From contig MU603032.1 of the NCBI GenBank assembly GCA_025201865.1, positions 9,522 to 24,927 of the forward strand: 15,406 nt of DNA, in the 5' to 3' direction. Below the pieces are notes generated by a model that did not search any database, was not told where the DNA came from, and saw nothing but the letters and a program-made list of their open reading frames with translations. Of this stretch, positions 6,789 to 13,223 are shown piece after piece (the first letter of the stretch is position 1; every line of letters starts with the position of its first letter). This DNA is from Ramicandelaber brevisporus. Its lineage: Eukaryota; Kickxellomycota; Ramicandelaberales; Ramicandelaberaceae. The position numbers and the translations under genes were made by a program.

Positions 6789-9545
6789 ATGAGTGCACAG
6801 CCTAGGACACCCAGTCGACGTAAAGGTGTAACTGCCAACTTGCCTGCTGCTGCTGCTGCTGCTGCTGCGGCGGCGGCAGCGATGGCGGAAGAAGAGATTG
6901 GCCTGTTTGATTCTCTAACGGAGTCGTCGTTTGTGATCTTGCCAAACGCGATCAAAAACAAGCAACAGCAGCAGCAGAAGCAGCCATCAACAGTTGATGT
7001 ATTGCCAGTTGAGGAGTATGATGGATTCCGCTGCTTGAACAAGGGTCGAGAGCAGCCGGAACTGGCACAGCTTCGTCACTCCATGTATACAACAGTGTGG
7101 AATCAAATGAGTTCACAAATTGCCAGAATCCAAACAAAGGCGGATCAAGCTGGCATTGCGGCAGTGAGGACATTTGCACTCAATAATGGACCAAGCTCGA
7201 TGACTTCCAATAGGATTGTGCTCCCATTTGATGAAGTACCAACAGCAGCATTGCTTGCCGGTATTAACGTATCTGATCACGATTCAGTGTTTAGGTCATT
7301 GGTGGACGGATTGAATAGAAAAGAGTTTGGAGGCGATGGAAGCACAAAGTGGATCGCAACAGCATTGTTAAAATCAGCTGAGTGCACAAAGCAGAGTGAT
7401 GCTCAAAAACTACTGATCAATCAGGTTACTGCTTCAATCCTGCGTGGAATCTCGTCCTCAGCGCCATCAAGCGCCTCAAAGTATAACACTGAGCAATTTC
7501 TGGGTACAGTGAATGTTGATGGCGATGATGAGGACGAAGAAGACGCTACTGCTAATGCTGTTGCTACTGCGGATCTCAGTATTGAATTGGATGGATTGTC
7601 ACTGACTGGCAATAATGTTATCAAGACACTCGCAGCATTCAACATGTCCCGTTTAGATGATTTGTGGGATGCACTCTCTTCTAACCCTTCAGTTGCCAGC
7701 AACCTCCCATCAGCCATTGCTGTCATCATCCAAGATTTTGATGGATTCGACGCTGGCATTCTCGAAAGTATGATCACTGCAATGAGCGAGCGCCGTCCTC
7801 GCGGTATTCCTATAGTGCTAGTTCTGGGTATTGCCACGTCAATATCCACCACAATTCAGCAAAAGTTCTCTCGCAGAACACTGCAGTATTTGAGAATGGA
7901 GAAGATTAATTTACAGCAACCCTTGGATACATTTGATGAAATCGTGCAGCAAGTGTTAATTGCAGCACCATTTGGATTGGCACTGGGATACTCGGCTTAT
8001 AGAACAGTTTTGGATGAGTTTTTGTTACACTGTCACTCCATCACATCGTGTATAGCGAGATTGCAATACTTTGTCATGAGTTATTTCTATGCTCAGCCTC
8101 ATAGTGTATTAACTGGCTTGATGAATCCATATTTATTAACACTATCTGATGATATTGCTGCTGCCACTACTAATGTTGATAGCAATAATAATGGCATTGA
8201 TGCAGATAAATTAAAAGAATTGGTCAAACAAGATGTTGATATTTGCACCCAATTACGGATGCTGCCCTCAATGCGAAAATTGATTGACGAGGCTTTAAAG
8301 GATAATTCAAATGACAATAGCAACAATTCTGATCTCAAAAGGCGAGTTTTATCGATCCTTAGCAATGATTCATATTTGGCCAAATCAGTTACGCCTGCAT
8401 TTTGTGGAGATCTGAGACTCTATCAACAACATTACTCGCTAGCTTTAGACTTGATTATGATTTTGCAGGATTTACGCAAAAGTGTAGAAGCATCAGCCAG
8501 TCAAGCTTCATGGAGACCGCGTAGAACTATCCACCTGCTGAATTTAGGACTGGCTGATGGACGTACAGGTGTAAGTGGAGGCATTGGCCAGATGCAGCGC
8601 AGTGAGTCGCTATCACCAGTCAATTTGCTGAATGACACAAAATTTGGGCAAGATTTAACTGCATTTATGAGAAGAATTCCATCAAACTGCCTGGCTGGGT
8701 TAAAGGCTCGCATTACACACCTTCTAGAACAGTATCCAGAATTGGTAAATGACGCCTGCGAAACTCTATTGAATATTCAACTCGATAAACCAGCATCCGA
8801 GCTTAAACAGCAGCAACAGCCACAGAAACCACAGGCTTCTGAGCTCAATGCGATTGAATTGTCAGCCACTCCATCTGTGCGAAGAATGACTCGCCAAGCC
8901 TCGGCAGCTCTAGCACCAACATCTAGCAGCCGATTGGCCATACTCCAACAGGCTGAAACTCATCCATTTGTCCAGGCTCTCATCACTCTATTGTCAAGCT
9001 GGACTCGCTGCTACAAGTCACTGCCACTTCATGAGCTGTTTTATATTGATGATGATCGACTCTCTCGTCGTGCATTTGATCCTGACACTCATGCTGTCAT
9101 TCAAACCGCACTGGCTAAACCACAACATTACATGATGTGCGACTGCTGCGGCACTGATGGCGATGGCTACGAAGGCGGCATTGAGGCATCCCAGCATGAC
9201 ACTGGCATCGTGTACCAGTTGTATAAAGAGTGTGGAAAGATGATCAATCTATATGACTGGATGATGGCTTTCCATGTCATTGTTGAGCCAGACAAGGACG
9301 AAGAGGGAGAGAAAGTGTCTGCGACGCCAAAGAAACGCGGTAGAAATGGCAGAGGAAAAGGTAAAGCAAAGGCTACTGCACAAGAGTCAGACGAGGATGA
9401 TCATGATGATGAAGACAAGGGTAGTTTAGATGTGACTCGACAGATTCAAGCTCGGTTTATACGCTCAGTTAGTGAACTTCAATGGCTTGGATTCATTCGA
9501 TCAACCCAACGCAAGACTGATCACGTTGCTAAACAGATTTGGTAA
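6789..9545 (+). CDS. ORC3: Origin recognition complex subunit 3
   Basis: 918 residues from the ATG at 6789; a second ATG at 6882 follows a 12-Ala tract and could be an alternative start. ORC3 is part of the ORC1-6 complex that marks replication origins and loads MCM. Signatures: PTAALLAGINVSDHD (151-165), the conserved N-terminal ORC3 motif; a degenerate Walker-B-like VIIQDFDGFD (312-321); VLGIATS (345-351); and a C-terminal winged-helix segment ARFIRSVSELQWLGF...KTDHVAKQIW ending the protein, very close to animal ORC3. Insertions or low-complexity parts are the poly-Ala (20-31), an acidic stretch (about 245-253), a Gln-rich stretch (about 678-690) and a basic-then-acidic insertion in the winged-helix region (848-878). 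It is much longer than human ORC3 (about 711 aa), mainly because of these. No intron is needed. It converges on the SPX fusion gene. Confidence 0.93.
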   Translation: MSAQPRTPSRRKGVTANLPAAAAAAAAAAAAMAEEEIGLFDSLTESSFVILPNAIKNKQQQQQKQPSTVDVLPVEEYDGFRCLNKGREQPELAQLRHSMYTTVWNQMSSQIARIQTKADQAGIAAVRTFALNNGPSSMTSNRIVLPFDEVPTAALLAGINVSDHDSVFRSLVDGLNRKEFGGDGSTKWIATALLKSAECTKQSDAQKLLINQVTASILRGISSSAPSSASKYNTEQFLGTVNVDGDDEDEEDATANAVATADLSIELDGLSLTGNNVIKTLAAFNMSRLDDLWDALSSNPSVASNLPSAIAVIIQDFDGFDAGILESMITAMSERRPRGIPIVLVLGIATSISTTIQQKFSRRTLQYLRMEKINLQQPLDTFDEIVQQVLIAAPFGLALGYSAYRTVLDEFLLHCHSITSCIARLQYFVMSYFYAQPHSVLTGLMNPYLLTLSDDIAAATTNVDSNNNGIDADKLKELVKQDVDICTQLRMLPSMRKLIDEALKDNSNDNSNNSDLKRRVLSILSNDSYLAKSVTPAFCGDLRLYQQHYSLALDLIMILQDLRKSVEASASQASWRPRRTIHLLNLGLADGRTGVSGGIGQMQRSESLSPVNLLNDTKFGQDLTAFMRRIPSNCLAGLKARITHLLEQYPELVNDACETLLNIQLDKPASELKQQQQPQKPQASELNAIELSATPSVRRMTRQASAALAPTSSSRLAILQQAETHPFVQALITLLSSWTRCYKSLPLHELFYIDDDRLSRRAFDPDTHAVIQTALAKPQHYMMCDCCGTDGDGYEGGIEASQHDTGIVYQLYKECGKMINLYDWMMAFHVIVEPDKDEEGEKVSATPKKRGRNGRGKGKAKATAQESDEDDHDDEDKGSLDVTRQIQARFIRSVSELQWLGFIRSTQRKTDHVAKQIW
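6843..6881 (+). repeat. GCT/GCG trinucleotide tract encoding 12 alanines in ORC3
   Basis: A GCN run in frame codes for 12 consecutive Ala residues just before an internal ATG at 6882. Such tracts are slippage-prone, and their length would be expected to vary between isolates. Confidence 0.8.
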
Positions 9546-9720
9546 ATTAACTATGACTTTTAAAGAAGAAAAGAACGATAAACGAATACTAAAGATAAAA
9601 AAGAATAAGAGCATTATAACTTAACAACAACTGCCAATAATGACAACAGACATCTCGGTGAATCTAAGAGGGGATAAGTTTTGTTTGTTTGTTTTTGTTT
9701 GTTTGTTTGTTTGTTTGTTT
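9546..9720. other. Convergent 3' gap between ORC3 and the SPX fusion gene, with a TTTG repeat
   Basis: A 175-bp gap that must contain both transcripts' 3' ends. From 9678 to 9720 it is a TTTG tetranucleotide repeat with one longer T run, ending directly at the stop codon of the minus-strand gene. On that gene's strand this is a CAAA repeat immediately after TAA. Confidence 0.75.
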
Positions 9721-11502
9721 TTACATGTGGCCATCGTCAGCGTGGTCTGGGAATTTCTCGCCAACAATTCCAAGATGCAAAATACGGCTGCCAGTCTGAC
9801 ACACCGGATCAATACTCTTTCCAATAACAATGCCATCCTCTGGGGCCAAGTACGTTTGCTCAAGAGTTCCAAACACTGAGCTCAAGTATGCGATTGGATC
9901 TCCCTTCTTGACCCATGTATTGATATCAGGCACAACATTCAAGATTCCACCGCGATCCGTAAAGATCCAGAACGAACGTGCACAGATCACAGGCTCGGTT
10001 TCAGCAACATGGAAATGGTCTTCCGGTATCATGCGTAGATGGGCGAGAATGTTAGTGACACCGAGCAATGCATTCTTGACGAAACGCTTCTGGAATCGAG
10101 ATGGATCGCCAATTTCGACGGTAATTGACGGGATGCCGAGATCCATGGCCGCACCGCGCAATGAGCCGTCTGGAGAAGAGTTGTGAACTATGATTTGAGG
10201 GTTCTGGAGCTTGGCCATACGGCGGATTGGGTCGTCGAGCATGTTGGCACGCACATACAAGGAGTTGGCACGGCCGCGAGAGGCAGTGTGCAGGTCGAGC
10301 AGATACTCAAACTTGCAAATGAGCTTGTTCATCAGCTGATATGCGTACGCTTGCGGAGAAGAGCCATGCAGCTTGCCAGGCATGACGCGGTTCAAATCAG
10401 TACCGTCGGAGAATCCACGCTGGCCAAGGTTATAGCCAGGAACGTTGGCGATTGGAACAGCAACGACAGTGCCATGGAGAGTGGATGGATGGATTTCAGT
10501 GAAAAGACGATGGATGAGTGGGATACCGTTGAGTTCGTTGCCGTGAAGTGCTGCAGTGAGACCAACAACGGGACCACCAACATGGCCACGGGCAATGATG
10601 ACGGGGACCTTGATGGATTGGCCCATGCCATTTTCTGCCAGATCGACCCAAACACGACTAATCATCCCAACTGGGTAGTCGGCGACATTGAGCTCATCCA
10701 CTGTGCGAATGTTGACGACAGTTTCGGCATTGTATTCTGAGATGCTGGTTCCATCAATGCTGACACGTCTCAAGCGGTTAGTCAGTCTGGGCAATGTGAG
10801 CGTGGTTGCAGCCTTCGTTGGAACGATGGGTTTCAGTAACTCTCCAATGCCAAGTCCAGCAGACAAGCTCAAAGTGGCAGCAACATTGTTGTTTGCAGCT
10901 TGGATTTCTGGAGATTCACTTCTAGACGGCGACGATATGGCGGCTCCATTTCTCCACATGTGTCTCGCCTCCGTCAACATTGCTTCATCCTGCTCCGAAC
11001 TCGCAAAAGGCAGTGCTGTGACAATTGCCCACAGCTCCTGCGTCTTTTCCACTCTGCACTGCTTATCCAGTTTCTTTATAATCTTTCTGCATCCAATCAC
11101 ATTAGACTGCGCAAACTCAACCAGCGACTCCAGCCGATGCAATAGCCCTTGCAACTCACTTCTCCAATCTTCGCCCTCGTCAATTGCAGTTTTGATGCTC
11201 ACCTCGACTGGCTCATGCGGCAAGCTCATGCGGCGCTGGTGTGGAGTTTGGAGAGAGCCATGGCGCTGACGCAGCTGGTTGAGAGTTGAGCGACATTCCT
11301 TTTCCTCGTCGATGAATTTGGTGTTCACCTTTTGCAGCTCTGCACGCAGCAGTTCGATGCAGTTGTCGACGAGAGCTGAGCGTTTGGCAATGTCGATTTC
11401 TTGAGAGGCGAGCTCGACTTGAAGCTTGATACCTTTGTAATCCAAGTAGAATGGAGCGAGTTCAGGTATTGTGCCCAAGGCGAGCTGTTCGGTGAACTTC
11501 AT
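9721..11502 (-). CDS. SPX domain fused to AstE/AspA-type zinc deacylase
   Basis: 593 residues from the ATG at 11502, chosen because MKF is the normal start of an SPX domain. Residues 1-165 are SPX: Y22 and K26 in YKGIK and the lysine helix GCRKIIKKLDK (K140, K143, K144, K147) match the residues that bind inositol pyrophosphates and phosphate in known SPX domains. Residues 166-255 are a Ser/Ala-rich linker. Residues 256-593 are a succinylglutamate desuccinylase/aspartoacylase (M14-like) domain with zinc ligands H320 and E323 (HGNE) and H405 (LLDLHT), substrate-site DLNR (369-372), catalytic E463 (VEIGD) and a C-terminal beta-rich part (about 500-593) with APEDGIV. All core catalytic residues are present, so it should be active; the substrate (an N-acyl amino acid or similar) is unknown. 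Phosphate-status control of the deacylase is inference. It shares a 701-bp divergent promoter with the aldo/keto reductase. Confidence 0.9.
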   Translation of the reverse strand: MKFTEQLALGTIPELAPFYLDYKGIKLQVELASQEIDIAKRSALVDNCIELLRAELQKVNTKFIDEEKECRSTLNQLRQRHGSLQTPHQRRMSLPHEPVEVSIKTAIDEGEDWRSELQGLLHRLESLVEFAQSNVIGCRKIIKKLDKQCRVEKTQELWAIVTALPFASSEQDEAMLTEARHMWRNGAAISSPSRSESPEIQAANNNVAATLSLSAGLGIGELLKPIVPTKAATTLTLPRLTNRLRRVSIDGTSISEYNAETVVNIRTVDELNVADYPVGMISRVWVDLAENGMGQSIKVPVIIARGHVGGPVVGLTAALHGNELNGIPLIHRLFTEIHPSTLHGTVVAVPIANVPGYNLGQRGFSDGTDLNRVMPGKLHGSSPQAYAYQLMNKLICKFEYLLDLHTASRGRANSLYVRANMLDDPIRRMAKLQNPQIIVHNSSPDGSLRGAAMDLGIPSITVEIGDPSRFQKRFVKNALLGVTNILAHLRMIPEDHFHVAETEPVICARSFWIFTDRGGILNVVPDINTWVKKGDPIAYLSSVFGTLEQTYLAPEDGIVIGKSIDPVCQTGSRILHLGIVGEKFPDHADDGHM

Positions 11503-11681
11503 CTCGAGAAAGAAACAAAGAAAAAGAAAGAAACAAAGACAGACAAAGAGAATGCGACAACTGCAGTAGTTACTTGGAAAGAAAGAAAGATGAGTAAACG
11601 AGTGGCAAAAGTATATGAGAGAGACAGAGAACAGAGAACGGAGAGGCAAGAGTAGGCTGCACGGTTTGAGCAATTTGTGCT

Positions 11682-11699
11682 CGCGTCCGCGTCCGCGTC
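11682..11699. promoter_or_regulatory. Triple CGCGTC (GACGCG) hexamer repeat
   Basis: CGCGTC occurs three times in exact tandem. The reverse complement GACGCG contains the ACGCG core of MCB elements bound by MBF-type factors in fungi, so it could be a cell-cycle element or just a short hexamer repeat. It lies about 180 bp upstream of the SPX-gene ATG. Confidence 0.35.
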
Positions 11700-11754
11700 T
11701 GAGTGTGAATGGAGGGCTCAATGTCAAACTTCCTGGTAGGGCCAATCATCTTGG

Positions 11755-11766
11755 GACCACGTGGTC
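11755..11766. promoter_or_regulatory. 12-bp perfect palindrome with CACGTG core (E-box)
   Basis: GACCACGTGGTC is perfectly self-complementary. CACGTG is the binding core of bHLH factors; in yeasts Pho4 and Cbf1 use it, Pho4 under phosphate starvation. It sits 253 bp upstream of the SPX-fusion ATG, next to a CCAAT pentamer (11742-11746). A phosphate-response role is attractive but unproven. Confidence 0.45.
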
Positions 11767-12010
11767 TCACTTTCGCGTCATTAAACAAAACGTATTAACA
11801 AAAGTAATTACGCTTTCTTCTGTTTAGAGAATTGAATGCCCAATGAACGATGACTTGTCCAATCGGCGAATAAGCGCGAACCGGCTCCGAGCAATGAGAC
11901 GAACTCGAGCCGAGCGAGAGTCAATGAGTTGATCAATGAACACAAGCGGATGGATGACAAATGCAATATGCCGAGATTGTATCCGAACCATGCGTGTGTT
12001 TATGCATCAT

Positions 12011-12018
12011 TATAAATA
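12011..12018 (+). promoter_or_regulatory. TATA box of the aldo/keto reductase gene
   Basis: TATAAATA is a canonical TATA box 186 bp before the aldo/keto reductase ATG. Depending on the species' TATA-to-TSS distance, transcription would start near 12040 or further down, giving a CA-rich leader of up to about 160 nt. Confidence 0.5.
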
Positions 12019-12039
12019 CCGTCAGCCTGGAACCAGCAC

Positions 12040-12207
12040 ATGTTTGCTTTGCTTCTTTTTCGTCACCGTTTTCGAAACACACACAAAACACGCACACACA
12101 CACACACACAAAACACACACCACAAAGGCATACACAAACCAAACCAAACCAAGACAAGACCCAACCGTGGTAATCTTCTTCTTCTGTTTGACCACCATAC
12201 GAGATGA
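12040..12207 (+). other. Possible upstream ORF overlapping the reductase start by ATGA
   Basis: An ATG at 12040 opens a 55-codon frame ending in TGA at 12205-12207. The stop shares bases with the reductase ATG at 12204-12206 (ATGA). The peptide is low-complexity, rich in His, Thr, Lys and Leu, because it reads through the CA repeat, so it is unlikely to be a protein in its own right. It would matter only as a regulatory uORF, and only if transcription starts at or before 12040. Confidence 0.3.
12076..12126 (+). repeat. CA-rich simple repeat in the reductase leader
   Basis: An imperfect (CA)n tract, with a nearly pure CA run at 12092-12110, followed at 12133-12160 by CAAAC/CAAGAC units. It forms most of the predicted 5' leader of the reductase. 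Confidence 0.8.
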
Positions 12208-13046
12208 CTCGCGCGTTCGGTGTTGCTAAGGCTATTCCATTCACCCGCAACCTCTCTCCATTGCCCATTGGCTTTGGTGTTTGGCAGCTCAAGCCTGGTG
12301 CTGAGACCTACAATGCTGTTGCTGCCGCTCTCAAAACTGGCTACCGCTTGATTGACACGGCCTCATTTTACCGCAATGAAGCCGATGTTGGTCGCGCGGT
12401 TCGCGATAGCGGTATCCCGCGTGAAGAGATTTACGTGACAACCAAGCTGTTTGATACAGACCACGGATACGAACAGACGAAGCAGGCGTTTGCGGAATCG
12501 TTTGAGAAGCTTGGGTTGGAGTATGTGGATCTGTACCTGATTCATTCGCCTAATCCAGGCACTCAAAAGAGACTGGCGTCATGGAAGGCTATGGAGGAAT
12601 TGGTGGATGAAGGCAAGGTAAAGGCGATTGGCGTCAGCAACTATGGCATCCACCATCTGGAGGAGCTGGCCAAAGTTGCGAGATACAAGCCATACGCGAA
12701 CCAGATTGAGGTCCATCCATTCATTACTCGCAAAGAGCTAGTTGACTACTGCAAGGATCACGATATCGTAGTTGAGGCGTACTGTCCGCTGACTCGCAAA
12801 GAGAAATTGGGCGATCCAACGCTCAAGAAGATTGCAGCCAAGTATCCGGGCAAGACTGTAGCACAGCTGTTGCTGCGCTGGTCTGTGCAATCCGGGCTGG
12901 TGCCACTGCCAAAGAGTGCGCATGAGAATCGCATTGTTGAGAATGCCAATATTTTGGACTTTGAGGTGAGTGAGGAGGACATGGCGACAATGGATGCGCT
13001 TGATGATTATGCTCACATCTGCTGGGATCCAGTTATTGCTCCATAA
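12204..13046 (+). CDS. Aldo/keto reductase (NADPH-dependent, AKR superfamily)
   Basis: 280 residues, full length for a short microbial/fungal AKR (TIM barrel, cytosolic). It reduces aldehydes or ketones with NADPH. The catalytic tetrad is visible: D51 (YRLIDTA), Y56 (ASFYRNE), K81 (TTKLF) and H114 (LIHSP). The signatures GVSNYG near the middle and the C-terminal cofactor segment LPKSAHENRIVENA (KS...R motif binding the adenosine 2'-phosphate) point to NADPH use. It starts at the ATG at 12204 after a TATA box and CA-rich leader. A poly(A) signal AATAAA overlaps its stop codon (13046-13051) and another is at 13154-13159. The physiological substrate cannot be read from the sequence. Confidence 0.93.
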   Translation: MTRAFGVAKAIPFTRNLSPLPIGFGVWQLKPGAETYNAVAAALKTGYRLIDTASFYRNEADVGRAVRDSGIPREEIYVTTKLFDTDHGYEQTKQAFAESFEKLGLEYVDLYLIHSPNPGTQKRLASWKAMEELVDEGKVKAIGVSNYGIHHLEELAKVARYKPYANQIEVHPFITRKELVDYCKDHDIVVEAYCPLTRKEKLGDPTLKKIAAKYPGKTVAQLLLRWSVQSGLVPLPKSAHENRIVENANILDFEVSEEDMATMDALDDYAHICWDPVIAP

Positions 13047-13223
13047 ATAAAACATCTGTAGTACACATTGACTTGTTTAGTTAGTTAGTTACCTAGATGA
13101 TAACTAATTAATTCAAATTAGAACGTAGATTAAAAAGGATTGTTGTCACATAAAATAAACTATGCAAAAGAATATTAAGAAAATTACCTATCAAATGACA
13201 TGCAAGGGAGAGGAGAATGTTAT
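13047..13223. other. Convergent 3' gap with AATAAA signals and a small inverted repeat
   Basis: A 177-bp gap between the aldo/keto reductase and Ca2+/H+ exchanger stop codons. Plus-strand AATAAA occurs at 13046-13051 and 13154-13159. TTAGTTA at 13085-13091 and TAACTAA at 13101-13107 form a perfect 7-bp inverted repeat with a 9-base loop, too weak and AT-rich to claim as a functional hairpin. Confidence 0.5.

Larger units (their letters stand above)
11503..12203. promoter_or_regulatory. Divergent promoter between the SPX-deacylase and aldo/keto reductase genes
   Basis: A 701-bp region. The SPX-gene side (11505-11600) is a pyrimidine-rich leader on the coding strand. Then come three CGCGTC units (11682-11699), three CCAAT pentamers in one orientation (11742-11746, 11840-11844, 11859-11863), a palindromic E-box (11755-11766), a TATA box (12011-12018) and a CA-rich leader with a dinucleotide repeat (12076-12126). 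No RNA gene was recognised. Confidence 0.5.

Noticed and set aside
10183-11269. Two plus-strand open frames (185 and 193 codons) antisense to the SPX fusion
   Set aside because: They overlap the fusion gene with its full set of domain motifs, and no coherent protein family is seen in them.
11503-11745. N-terminal extension of the SPX fusion
   Set aside because: SPX domains normally begin at the MKF start. The upstream residues are Leu/Phe/Ser/Cys-rich from a CT-rich leader and have no ATG.
11936-12229. Open frames through the CA repeat, including a 97-codon one
   Set aside because: They are open only because the CA/ACA repeat lacks stops; their His/Thr-rich content is repeat-driven. Only the ATGA-overlapping uORF was kept, as a possible regulatory element.
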